Positions 51,056 to 63,215 of a stretch of DNA of 64,000 nucleotides are shown here, piece after piece. The position numbers and the translations under genes were made by a program. How positions within the stretch are numbered: the first letter of the stretch is position 1; each line of letters opens with the position of its first letter. The notes beneath the pieces are model-generated. The model saw nothing but the letters and a program-made list of their open reading frames with translations, ran no database searches and was not told where the DNA came from. This stretch comes from Perca fluviatilis. Taxonomy: Eukaryota > Chordata > Actinopteri > Perciformes > Percidae. Location of the stretch: positions 15,901,505 to 15,965,504 of the forward strand of contig NC_053115.1 in assembly GCF_010015445.1 (NCBI RefSeq). The letters are read 5' to 3'.

Positions 51056-53719
51056 ATGGACAGCAGCAGAAAGAAGTTGACATTTAAGTGGCGACGAACT
51101 ACAATCACCTCACCCACACATCCTCAGCAGAGAGATGCTGGCTTAGGCACGCCCTCTCGCTGGAATATGTCGCCGAATGAAGAGTCAAATACTTTGCCCC
51201 TCAGAGACTCTCCAGGACCTGATGGCCTTGGAGCACTGAGTCTGGACACTCCCAAGAGAAAAGCAGGGGTGCTCGGTGAAAGCACACCCTCTTTTGGCAA
51301 GCTTAAGCTGAGGAAGCTTTCCAGGATAAATTTGGAAAAATTCACCACTTCAGAGGTAAATAGAACCACAAGATTGGCGGTTCGATCTCCGGCTCCTCCG
51401 GCCACATGTCACAGTGTCCCTGAGCAAGACACTGAACCTTAAGGTGCATATGTATGTATAGCTGACCACTGCTCTTAATACTTAGGATGGGTTAAATGCA
51501 GTAATTAAGTTTTACTACATTGTGTTGTGTGTATGTGACGAATAAAGTTTTTATATTTTTATTAATGGTCTTAATAATAAATATAATATAACTTATTATT
51601 ATAATAATAATAAGTGTTTTTGATAAAGTTAAAGTCTCAAATGCGCTATTTCATGCATTATGTTTAGTAAGAAATTACTGATTTATTTTTCCGTTTGCGC
51701 ACCATAACTATCAGGAGAAACCTATGGACAACTTATCCTGGCAGCTGGAATCCACAGAGAGCCAGCAAGTATCACCTCCACCTCACTCTTTCGTCTTGAA
51801 AAAGAAAGAGAGGACACCCGAAGAGGGATCGAAGGCTATCTACAGGAGGGCATTGATCGCAGCCATTGGCAACCCAAGCACCGGAGGCAGCTCTACAAAG
51901 ATCCCCAGGACTTGCACTAACAGCCTGTCTTTGCCGTTTGTGTCTTCACCAGTGAAGACTGAAGCGGCCAGTCCAGCATCACTTGATGGAACGGTCATAG
52001 ATATAAAGTGTTCCTCAATCAAACCTGAAAATGAATTTGAAGACAACGGCACTGTCCAGGAAGAACAGTGGTCCCCTCTTCAGGTGTTTGAGGACATTGG
52101 AGCCCAAGGTGACAGCTCAGAGCTAAAAACAGACGGAAGAGTAAGTTAACTAACATTTAGAAATGTATCTTTTCTTGTAGTTTTGTTTGCTTATAACTTT
52201 TATAAATGCTTTAACAGTATAATTTGTCTTTCTTGTCTGGTTACATTTTGTTTTCATTTAGCTTATGTTTTCAAATTTAAAAAGAAAAATCCAAAGCATA
52301 ATGTTGGTACAGAAGGCAGGAAATTGAAATCCATTAAAATATTGACTTAGGCTTAAAAGATAATGGAGATATTTTTTACTTTTTCAGAGTGTTGTGCTAA
52401 AAGGAGAAGATTCACCCGAGATATTAGTTGCTCAGGACTCTGTGCTTGTAGAAACAACCTCTCAAGACAAGTTATTTGCTACAGAAACTGGACCAGAAGC
52501 CGAGGAATGTGACTCGTCCCTCCCTGCCCTGGAGTATATCCCAGATTCTTTGACTTGTTGCTCTTTTGACAGCCAACAGTGGGAAAGTCCTTCTGTGACA
52601 ACCCAGGGAGATGCTACTTCCTCTCTAACTTTTTCATCCACTAATGAAACCACTGAGGCTGTCCAGGCAGCTGATGAGGACATTGAGATGCCTTTCTCAC
52701 TGTCACACAGGAAAGTTTTTGTCTCCGTCAAGCAGCCCCACCCAACAAACATGGCCCCTCCAAAGACATTCAGAGTTGAGACAGAGAGTTTCCGCTCCTC
52801 CAGCATTATGGCCTATTTATCGGATCCCTTTGCTCTGCCACTACACTCAAATAGAGGAGCATTGAACCCTCACTTGAAGTCTACAACAACACGCAGGCAG
52901 TCCGATGCTGGCTCTTCCATGCTTCACCCTCCCTACTCCTTTACACATGGTGGCACCCCTAAAAGAAGATTTTCCTTGGGGGCAGAACCTATGCGGAACA
53001 GTTACCCCAACCTGAACAATCAGGTTGGTTTCATAGACACACACTGTCATATAGACATGCTCTATGGGAAGCTTGGCTTCTGCGGGACATTCAACAGCTT
53101 TCAAAGGCAGTACCAAAGCAGCTTTCCTCCACAGTTCAGAGGCTGTATTGCCAACTTCTGCAACCCAAGGCTCATGGTGAAGGAGGCCCTGTGGGAAGGT
53201 TTGCTGGCTGAAGACATGGTATGGGGGGCGTTTGGGTGCCACCCCCACTTTGCCAAAGACTACTCAAGTGTCCAGGAACGCAACATACTGATGGCCATGC
53301 GGCATCCAAAAGCTGTGGCATTTGGTGAGATAGGCCTGGACTACTCCCATAAAAACTCCACTGACTCCACCAGGCAAAAAGAGGTATAATCTAGGTTGAT
53401 GTGGTCTGCGTCGAATAAAACTTTCTAGTCCAGTAACTGCTTATGTATTGTGTGGAATTGAATGATACTATTGTAAAGCTAAATAAAAATGAATGTTGTG
53501 GTCCGTGTTTTGTGTCTCTGCTTCTTTGTGAAGGTGTTTGCGCGTCAGCTGCGTTTGGCTGTGGCCATGCAGAAGCCTCTGGTGATCCACTGTCGGGACG
53601 CAGATGATGACCTGCTGGCAATCATGAAGAAATGGGTCCCGAGGGAATACAGAATTCACAGGTGCGTGTGGAGGAAAATCTTCTGATCAATTACTCATTT
53701 TACACCACTTAAAAAAAAA

Positions 53720-53816
<97 letters not shown>

Positions 53817-53904
53817 GTGGTATATATAAATGTGTGTGTATATATGTATATATATATATATATATATATTTTTTTTATGTATATGTGTGTGTATATATGT
53901 ATTA

Positions 53905-53949
<45 letters not shown>

Positions 53950-56900
53950 TGCCTGCCTTTTTTATCAACATGAACAGTCAAATGTATTGGTTTAAAGGTA
54001 TAATCCTTAAGATATCTTTCGCTATTAAGAGTATTTTTGGTCATTTTGCCAAATCAACGAATGTTGAGGGTGACAAAAGGCCTTCAAAGTGTTAACTGCA
54101 TTTAATCTGTGAATTTTCATTCTTGATTACTTCCTGATTATTTCCAGGCACTGTTTCACAAACAGTTATCCAGTGATTGAGCCCTTCCTGACAGAGTTCC
54201 CCAATCTCTATGTGGGTTTCACAGCCCTGATTACCTACTACAAGGCCACCGAGGCCCGAGATGCTGTCCGCCAGATCCCTCTGAACCGCATTGTGTTGGA
54301 GACAGATGCACCATATTTCCTGCCAAGACAGGTATGTTTTAAATTGAGGCCTAGGAAAACCAAAACACTGCCCTGATATCATTAATGATTGATGGTCTTT
54401 TTCCCAGTTCTTAATATTGTTAATAATTACAACTTCTTACAAATTACACATTTAACCAGCTAAATGTGTGTTGTAATTACAGCTGGTGCATACATATGAA
54501 AAGTAGGGAGGCCCCTCAAAACCGGGTTCTAACGGAGAACTGGTTCTTAATTTGAGTTATCAGATCTGCTATCGGTACTTGAAATTAGGGAGTAAGATTA
54601 CCATTGCGGATAAGGTTATTGAGCAAGTAATGGCAGCGTTGCAAACCTCTCTATTTCTCTCTCGGTGCCTGTCTTTGCTCGAGGGGCAGGGTTGTGCTCT
54701 CACACACACACTCACACTGACTCAGGCTCATTACAGCATGAGACATTAATAAAGGCAGAGAGAGGCTCCTCGAGTAAATGCCAGGTGCTGTTATTGTTGA
54801 TAGCCAAAGTTAACTAAATTAGTCATTACTTTTGAAAGCGATATTTCAATCTGCTCTGCTGCAGCAGTGAATCCCACCAGCAGCAGAGGGAGGAGGGCAG
54901 AGGACAGGACGAATGACTGATACTGACTGTAAAGGTCCAATATGTAATATATTTACTGTAATAAATCCCAAAATGACCCCAATGCATCATTAGATATTAA
55001 AGGGATACTTCACCGATTTAGCATTCAGCTTTGTATCAGTAGAAACCCGATAGTATTTCTGAATGACCGTGCCTCCCTCCCTCATGTCCCCCTGAGACGA
55101 GAGATTTCTGCATTTGGGGCCTGGAAAAAATCTTCCGATGACGTAAAATGACGATTTTTGCTTCATTGGAAGATTTTTGGGCCAGAGGCAAAGGACTACA
55201 GCCAGTAGTAGGATCTACTTCCGTATGTTTTCAACACGCCCACAGGGGGTTGGACTGCCGAGTCTGGCCGAGGTATTCCGAATGAAAACGACTGTCAGCC
55301 ATCTTGAATCTTCGCTAAACAGGCTCTCGGTTTTCAGCAGAAAACATTTACAACAATTATCTGCATTCAAACTACCGGACGTGTGTACCACCGGGATACA
55401 TCGGTACAGATCGGAGAATATGGAGGAAACGTTATTACAGACGCAATACTCGGCACACTACGCGGAAGCCGCCTGCACGGGAGACCAGCGGTGGCGCCTC
55501 AATGCCGCTAGCCGGCTAGGGGACATCCTCATCGGCTAGGTGGAAAGCTAACGCTAGCTGTCCACCTGTCCCAGCCATCCTGCTTGCAAGTGTCTGCTCA
55601 TTAAACAACAAGCTGGACTACATCCTCCTTCAACGAAACTGTTTTTGTTGTTGTGGAAACATGCCTGAACAACAGTGTACCGGCACCGGGACTATCCAGC
55701 TACCAGGCTGCTCTCGCCGGCCCGTGGAGGTGGACTGGTGTAGAAATAAAATCCAACTAGCTACTGCTAACTGCTGGTGGAGCTTGTGACTGTTAAATGC
55801 CGACCATTCGACATTCCACGCTAATTCACGGCTGTGTTTATACTCTGTGTTTAGCTACACCAATGCTAGTATGCGTTAGCTGAACTTTACGGATCCTGCT
55901 TGCAAGTGTCCGGTTCATTTAGACCACAAACTGGACTACATCCAACTTCAACGACACTCCCAACGTGAGTTCAGAGACTGCCGTGTTTTTGTTGTTGTGG
56001 AAACCTGCCTGAATAGTGTACCGGACTGTCCAGCTACCAGGCCTGCTAGCCCTCCGAGCTAGAGATGCTCTGTCGCCAGGTAAAAGAGGGGGGCTGTGTT
56101 AACAACCGGCGCGGCGCGAAATGTGGTGATTTGTATCCATTTAACTGCTAACTGCTGGTGGAGTTTGTGACTGTTGAATGCCGACCATTCTACATTACAC
56201 ACTAATTCACGGCTGTGTTTATGCTCGGTGTTTACAGCCCACCAAGCGAATGCTAGTATGCGTTAGCTGAACTTTACGGAGCCTATAAAGTGTGTGTACT
56301 AAATGTAGCCTGTTTCGGTATGTCGTTTTTATATAATGTTGTTTTTATATATGTTAAATGTGTAACACCACTTGAGTCAACGGCGAAACGTTGTTTTCGT
56401 ATATGGTTGAAATGACAATAAAACACGCTTGAGTTGAGTTGAATGCCTCTGTCGGTCTGTCAAGCGGTAGGCGTGGCTTGGGAGTGGACTCAAAGCAACG
56501 AAGCAGGTGCATTCTGGGATTTGGTGTTTTTCATCCATATAAGACCAAAACACATTTTCTGGCTTTTCTCGGCCTAGAAGGCACCAATTTCAATTTTTTT
56601 TTCACATTTCTACTACATAAGTGACCCAATTTAAAGATATATTCAGCTTTCCAGCTGTGAAATATTCCTTTAAGGAAACATGCTAAGTTGAAATACTATC
56701 TTTTCTGACAATGCTAATGCCAGTATTTTCTCCTTTTGAAATTTCCTTTCTGTGACGGAATTTCTGTTTGTGTTTTGGCCTGTGTGTTGTTATCAACGGC
56801 CCAGGCCGGGTTGCCACATATGATGTTACCTGTAAAAATGTAAACCCATCGTGCTACAGCTGTAACGTTAGCACAGCCATGAAAGCAGCAAACAAACAAA

Positions 56901-58345
56901 CGGGATCAACGGAGATAGATTCTACCCGACCTAAAAAAAAAACTGGCATGTTTCTAACTGTTGCGTGACCAGAGACGTAACAACCCCCGGGTAAATATTG
57001 GAGTGGTATTTGAAAGATGGAGACAGCTTAGAGCCCAAAAGGACGCAGAGTTGGCTTATTTCCTCCTGAACAGATAAGCATAGCTTCAGGCTAATTTATC
57101 ACGCCTACAAGGGACGGGCATTTTAACATTTGTGTACTCACATTGAATTATATAGCTAGAGTACCCGAGTTGGTTACTCGCAAAAACAAACTGAGACACA
57201 GCCAGTAAAGTGATCCCTACTGGTCCTGGCTAACACCGCCATGCTAACCATGCTAACTGCTAACGTTACCAGAGGACCAGGCAAGCGGGCCTCGGCTGTT
57301 TACAACATGTAGCCGACAACGGTGAATTATTTTAAGCCACGAGAGGGGGGCTGTAAATCGGGAGGACCATGAGTTTGCAGTGTGTTTAGCGATTGTTGCC
57401 GTAATTCTAAGCCAATAAAGTGTGTCTGTCCGTCGGGTGGAGAGGACGGCGAGGTTGTTGTGTTTTTAGCTGTTCCTATCATAATTCAAAGCCGAAAAAA
57501 TGTCTCTGTCCGTTGGGTACAGAGCTCTGCGTGAGCATGGGCTTTTATGACTGACAATATAGCCAGCATCTAATGTTAGCGTCTCTGCCGTGCTGTGAAG
57601 TAATGTGAAACAATCGTCTAGCAACATTGTTGTGGGGGGAGACGACTATCTCGAGTATTTTGAATTTGTACTGCAGTAACTATTTTAAACACTAGCTGTC
57701 AGTATTACATATTGCACCTTTAACTCTGTATTGTGATGTCAGGAATATTATTTATTTTATTGACATTTGAGATTTGTTTCCAGTGAGATATTATTGATTT
57801 TATATGACTTTGCTGTTTTATATAATGACTTTGCTGTTGTAAACATTACTTTTATTTATTTTATATTTAAAATATATATTTTAATCCTGTTCAGATTTCA
57901 TTCTTTTTTTTTTTTTTTTTTATAATATATATTTTTTAAAGCAATTGAAAAGGAATCGATGAGAGTAGTAGTATCAGGGGCCTGTGTAGCTCACCTGGTA
58001 GAGTGTGCGCCCATATTCGGATTCCGATCTGTGGCCCTTTGCCGCATGTCGTTCCCCCTCTCTCTCCCATTTGGTGTCTAAAGCTGTCCTATCCAATAAA
58101 GGCCTAAAATGCCAAAAAAATAATCTTAAAAAGAAAGAGCAATTGTATCGATAAAATCCAAATAATACCCATTACTAGTTATAAGTGTGTCTCACTTTTA
58201 TCAGGTGAGGAAAGATGTCTGCAAGTTTTCACATCCTGGAATGGGCATCCATACGCTGCAGGAGCTGAGCCTGCTGAAGGGGGAAGACATGGCTACGGTC
58301 CTCGCCACCATCCGAAACAACACCGTTCAACTTTATGGCGTATGA
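51056..58345 (+). CDS. tatdn2: TatD DNase domain-containing protein 2
   Basis: Coding exons are 51056-51355, 51715-52140, 52388-53383, 53534-53661, 54148-54331 and 58205-58345, all GT-AG and in phase, giving 724 residues (human 761). The first about 450 residues are serine-rich, of low complexity and probably disordered. The C-terminal TatD metal-dependent hydrolase domain starts at [10 protein letters not shown] (metal-binding HxH), followed by FGEIGLDY (Glu), [10 protein letters not shown] (His), [10 protein letters not shown] (His) and [11 protein letters not shown] (Asp), so the catalytic set is complete. Family members are 3'-5' exonucleases or metal-dependent nucleases. A poly(A) signal ATTAAA is at 58748-58753. 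The start follows an acceptor at 51043-51044, so 5' UTR exons lie upstream. The last intron (3.9 kb) is full of repeats. Confidence 0.96.
51370..51470 (+). repeat. Fish SINE fragment in tatdn2 intron 1
   Basis: The stretch has a tRNA-like B box (GGTTCGATCTCC) and the GAGCAAGACACTGAACC block common in teleost tRNA-derived SINEs. The 5' part with the A box is missing. It starts about 15 bases after the exon 1 donor. Confidence 0.65.
53719..53951. repeat. Compound (TA)n/(TG)n microsatellite
   Basis: Alternating TA and TG/GT tracts fill about 230 bases of tatdn2 intron 4. The open frames here (IYIYIY and CVCVCV type) are artefacts. Confidence 0.97.
55000..56445 (+). repeat. Internally duplicated, CpG-rich dispersed repeat in tatdn2 intron 5
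   Basis: Two imperfect units follow each other (about 55577-55893 and 55895-56280). Both carry CTGCTTGCAAGTGTC, TTTTTGTTGTTGTGGAAAC, TCCAGCTACCAGG, AATTCACGGCTGTGTTTAT and GCGTTAGCTGAACTTTACGG. The stretch ends with AATGACAATAAAACACG followed by TTGAGTTGAG repeats, which resembles the 3' end of a non-LTR retroposon. I see no intact protein frame. Confidence 0.65.
57976..58130 (+). repeat. tRNA-derived SINE copy
   Basis: It begins with a degenerate tRNA A box (TGTAGCTCACCTGGTAGAG) and continues with the CCTTTGCCGCATGTCGTTCC and CCCTCTCTCTCCC blocks typical of a widespread teleost SINE, ending in an A-rich tail. It lies about 75 bases before the last tatdn2 exon. Confidence 0.75.
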
Positions 58346-58753
58346 TCTTCAGAGATGGTGGATAAAAAATCCAAGCAAGAAGGAGAAGTCAGAATCAACG
58401 TTTTTGGATATGGTTTGTGACACAAACATTTTATGTGGCTTTTTGTTTTAGATTTATCAAGCCTTCATGTAGAGATGGAGGAATATGGAGGAGCAGTCTC
58501 ATTTGAAACTAAGTCTTGAAACGAGTAAAAAGCAAAACAATAACAATGACTGGAAGGATACTGTATATTATTGTTTATATTAGATTATATTTTATTCCAT
58601 TGTTCAACACAGAAATTAATTCCTAAGCTTTTTGGTGTCTAGTTTTTGCTGTGTTTACATAATGTGACATCCCTTGTTTGTTCTAATTAATTTGGATGTT
58701 TGTCTTGTCTGGCCGCTGTGTAGTTCAGTTTGAAGCAATGGACACATATTAAA

Positions 58754-59486
58754 AGCCTTTGATCCTGCTTTTTCAATTCTATATGTATGGTTTGTTAAAG
58801 TTCTCGTCAATTAATGCATATTATGTGCTGACTGAAGAGCACACGAGGATGCAAAATGGAAGACAGTAAATACAGTGGTCTGTAATACGGCGATGTGCGT
58901 GATTCTTTATTGAAGAGTGCTTTTTATTTACAGAATCATTAGCCTGGCCTATTGGTGACATTTTCCTGTGGTTAGAGTTTTCCATCTGAGGACAAGATTG
59001 TGTCTCTTGTCTAGAAGTCTAGTTTTCTCGCAGACCACTTGAATTACAATATACTGAAAGATTATTATGGATTTTTCCGCCCAATGATGCCAAAAATTTA
59101 AATTGCCTACCAAAGCTTTAATAAAACAACAGCCATTAAGCCTGTGATTGCAGTTGTAAAGGTAAATACCCTAAACCCCTCAAAATGCTGTCAAACCAGC
59201 ACTTAGGACAGAGTTATTCTTATTCCGTCCATGTTTACACTAAGGTGCAATTCATTTAGGAGGAGAATGAACGGTCCTGTCCCGTTTTTTTCTCCTTTTC
59301 AAGCAGAATACAGAGATACTGTATATATCACAATGTTAAAGCTTTAAAACTAGTTTCAGTTGTATCACCTAAGGGGAAAAACACTTAGCCCTGCCCTTCC
59401 CCATCCCTTCCTAATTCCTCCACTTCACCCAGAATCTTTACTCTGTCAAAAATGAGACGGAGAGAGACAAAGGATTATTTGATGCT
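58754..59486. other. Gap between the convergent 3' ends of tatdn2 and ghrl
   Basis: Less than 0.8 kb separates the two poly(A) signals. At about 59012-59125 is a diverged relative of the 519-base repeat of crbn intron 4 (shared words GTCTAGTTTTCTC, GACCACTTGAATTACAATAT and CTGAAAGATTAT). Nothing else is recognised. Confidence 0.55.
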
Positions 59487-59539
59487 TTATTTTTACAGGC
59501 ACGTGGTTCTCTGAAGATGTTAAAATTCTTGTTTGATCC

Positions 59540-60781
59540 TCAAAGTTTTGATGGTCTCTCTGAAACAGGATGAAACGTGTTAAAAATAACATTTAATAAC
59601 TAAGTTTAATTATTTTACTATATATATTGGCAGAAAGGAACACACCTTTTAATGTATTAAACAGAGGAATTAGGCAAACCTGCTGCAGTCTCTGTGTTTC
59701 CCAGCAGATGCTGAATGATCTCCTGCAGCACTACACCATACTCCTCAAAGTCCTCCTCTCTCATAGTGAAGCCAATTTCAAAGGGGGCACTTATCTGCTC
59801 AGAGGAGAGGAAGACCATGAAGTTATAGGGGTGACGCTGGGTTGTGTGGTGTAGTCCTGAGTGTGATTGCCACTCACTGTGATGTGGTTGTCCTTGGTGG
59901 GTTGACTAGGCTCGTCCATGACTTGGCGGCCGACTCTGGAAGACTTCCCCTTGTTCTGTGGTTGACCCAGACCAGAGAAAGCTTGTAATTGATACATGAT
60001 CCATTAGAAGTTCAAATGCAGTCAATGAGATTACATACTTCTCAGGTCTTGGATAAAGTATAGTTTATATGCAGTCATTGCAGTTCTAACTATGAGTGCA
60101 CTGTCCATACAGCCATTCATGTTAAATTTAGAAATGTTCATGACATGATGGGGAAAAGGCCGCCTAATAATGCCAAATAATCAAATTATCACATATCTAA
60201 AAGACAACTAGTGTAAAATGTTAACAAATGTAACAAGTTTCAGTCACAAGACTGTCAGCACAACTAGCAGCATAACAAACATTGCTTAAATTTAGGTACT
60301 GAACGTGGGGCTCAGTGGGATGACAGGAGATAAATAAGCAAGTTATCATTTAATGATGAAGACAAAGAAACATTAAGTATAAAATATGTATACATGTGAA
60401 AGAATTACAAGAATTAAAAACAAGAATTAAAAAAAATATATTGTATATACAAAGGTATACACAACCAAGTCATTGTTATGGAAGATTGAGTTGTTTTATG
60501 TTGAAAGTGATAATAGCGTTACATTCAGTACAGCAGTATGTAAAGTAAACTGCTTTATTAAATGTATATTGAGTAAGCTGCAAAACATATACATGCATCA
60601 TTCAATTTTTATATTTTCATAAAAATGAATCCAATTGATCCAAATTGCCAGACAGAAAGCATCTTACCAGAGGTCTTTGTGAAGGGCTGAGAAAGCTGGA
60701 GCCTGCGTTGGTCGACTTGCACCACAAGGTAAGAGAACACAGCAGAAAGACCAGCAAACAGGTGTTTCTTTTCAAAAACAT
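59540..60781 (-). CDS. ghrl: Preproghrelin
   Basis: Four coding exons on the minus strand, 60781-60668, 59955-59878, 59794-59680 and 59559-59540, give 108 residues. A signal peptide ([20 protein letters not shown], then CKSTNA) is followed by mature ghrelin [20 protein letters not shown] and then Gly-Arg, an amidation and cleavage signal as in other teleosts. Ser3 is the residue octanoylated by GOAT. The C-terminal propeptide includes [19 protein letters not shown] (obestatin-equivalent region) and ends AAERPSKL. Ghrelin is a gut-made hormone that acts on GHSR to affect growth hormone release and feeding. A TATATA box lies at 60904-60909 and the poly(A) signal at 59487-59492 (as TTTATT on +). 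Position beside tatdn2 in opposite orientation matches human. Confidence 0.96.
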
Positions 60782-60909
60782 GTTGAATTAGAAATATCAA
60801 TATGATGAAGTAACCTACAGTGTAAATCTGCTAATCTGATCTTAGTTCTCTTACGCTCAAAATGGCCTACTTTGTTTGGGAGCGTCTGGCTTCATACCTT
60901 TCATATATA

Positions 60910-61628
60910 CCTTTTCATCCTCTTTCATTTTGGTTTAAAAATGCATTCAATATAATAGAAACAGCTATTTGTGCTCTCATATCTTGGTAGCATTTGACTG
61001 TTCAAATGTTTAAATTGATAACAAAGTGGGCATTTCTCTGTTGTTACCTGATAGGCCTGTTGATCAAATCTATTCAGTGGGGTGATGGAGGTAATAGTAT
61101 CGCTGTCATAGAGATACAGAAATATGGGGTTGATTCAGCCTATTATGCATGCCTACAGAAACATACCAAGTGCAATACTCATGGAAATTATTACAAATAG
61201 TGTTTACTCAGGGAGAGAGCCAACTTTATAACAACACAGATATTAAGGTTAAACAGTAAATAACAATTTTTTATGTCTTAAACTGAGGCATTTGACAAAT
61301 TCTGAGCCCATCAATGTATATTTGATAAGATTATGTGGTAAACCTTTTTAACGGTCATGCAACCAATTTTCAAAAGATAGCTTTGATCTTTGATGCTCAA
61401 TTTTGCATTCTGAATGATCATAAATCATTGTTCAGAATTTGTGATATCTGTACATTTTTGAGGTTTCATAACACAACTTTATCAAATGGGACTTTTTAAT
61501 TTTCCAATCGGTATTGATCCATTGGTAAAACTTTAAGCATTGTAGAATATGTAGTACAAAAAGCTTAAGTACATGCTATATAATTGTGCTAGTCAGTCTA
61601 TTTGGAAGATTACAACCTCACACAGTTG
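60910..61628. other. Upstream region of ghrl
   Basis: AT-rich DNA with no gene or repeat that I can define. The proximal part should contain the ghrl promoter elements. Confidence 0.45.
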
Positions 61629-63215
61629 AAACAGTTACAGTTGTGTTCAAAATTATTCAACCCCCCCCCAATGCTGTAAATGGTTTTAGGGAATTTAGTG
61701 TACATTTGTAATTGTATTCATAATGAAATCCTACAAGGACTTCTTAAAGAACCATATGCAACTAAAATGACATCAATTGGTTTTGTAATACAGTAGTAAA
61801 TGTTTATTTTGTGAATTCTTCATTGACACAATTATTCAACCCCTTAAAGACTACCACTCTGAAGAACAGAGGTTCATTGAAGTGTTTTCAATCAGGTATT
61901 GAAAACACCTGTGGATGTCAGGGAGCAGCAATAAAGCCTAATAAGCACCAATTAGGCAGCTTTAAAATGACTGTGATACTCAGCTCCTTCTAGACATTTA
62001 CTGGTGTGGGTACAAACATGGTGAAGTCAAGAGAATGGTCCAGGAAGACAAGAGAAGAGGTGATTACTCTTCACAGGAAGGGCAATGGCTATAAGAAGAT
62101 TGCAAAGATGTTAAACATACCAAGAGACACCATAGGAAGCATCATTCGCAAATTCAAGGCCAAAGGGCACTGTTGAAACGCTACCTGGTGCGTGGCAGAA
62201 AGAAGATGCTGACTTCGACTGCTGTCGCTACCTGAAGCGTAGAGTGGAGAAAAGTCCCCGTGTGACTGCTGAGGAACTGAGAAAAGATTTGTCGGATGTA
62301 GGTACTGAAGTTTCTGCTCAGACAATCCGCGCACCCTGCGTAATGAAGGCCTCCATGCCAGAACTCCCAGGCGCACCCCTTGCTGTCTCCAAAGAATAAG
62401 AAGAGGTCGACTGCAGTATGCCAAAAGTCATGTGGACAAACCACAGAAGTTTTGGGATAGTGTTCTGTGGACTGATGAAACAAAATTAGAACTGTTTGGG
62501 CCCATGGATGTTTGGCAGCGCTGTGTTTGGGGAGTGGAAGAACAAGGCCCATGAAGAAAAGAACACCTTGCCTACTGTGAAGCATGGCGGGGGTCAATCA
62601 TGCTTTGGGGCTGTTTTGCTTCTGCAGGTAGTGGGAAGCTTCAGCGTGTGCAAGGTACCATGAATTCTCTTCAGTACCAGGGGATATTGGATGACAATGT
62701 GATGCAGTCCGTCACAAACCTGAGGCTTGGGAGACGTTGGACCTTTCAACAGGACAATGATCCCAAGCATACCTCCAAGTCCACTAGAGCATGGTTGCAG
62801 ATTAAAGGCTGGAACATTTTGAAGTGGCCATCGCAGTCACCAGACTTAAATCCGATTGAGAACCTCTGGTGGGACTTAAAGAAAGCAGTTGCAGTGCGCA
62901 AGCCTAAGAATGTGACTGAACTGGAGGCTTTTGCCCATGATGAATGGCGAAGATACCGTAGATCGCTGCAAGACACTTGTGTCAAGCTATGCTTCACGTT
63001 TAAAAGCTGTTATAACTGTAAAAGGATGTTGTACTAAGTACTAAGATTGAATGTCACTTGGGGGTTGAATAAAACTGATAATAATGTGAGCACAGAAAAG
63101 ACATTTGTGGTTATTTCATTATGAATGTTATGTTATATTTGTCTGACCTACACTTGCCTCTTTGATTTAATTGTAAGCAGGATGACTGAATGATCAAAAT
63201 CAATGTCAATGTGTG
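61629..63215 (+). mobile_element. Tc1/mariner transposon, decayed
   Basis: The left end carries CAGTTGTGTTCAAAATTATT with CAACC; the right side has GGGGGTTGAATAAAAC and a degenerate inverted match to the left end. Subterminal TTCATTATGAATRYAA-type words occur inverted on both sides. The transposase relic lies between. The right boundary is approximate. Confidence 0.8.
62018..63037 (+). pseudogene. Tc1 transposase relic with frameshifts
   Basis: The frame starts at 62018 with a helix-turn-helix region (KIAKMLNIPRDTIGSIIRKF) and hits a stop near 62175 after a frameshift. Further breaks lie near 62330 and 62550. The DDE catalytic parts are readable in pieces: WTDETKLELFG (about 62468), QQDNDPKHTSK (about 62747) and PDLNPIENLWWDLK (about 62840), the last two in the open stretch 62600-63037. 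The enzyme would have cut and pasted DNA at TA sites. It is dead as written. Confidence 0.9.
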
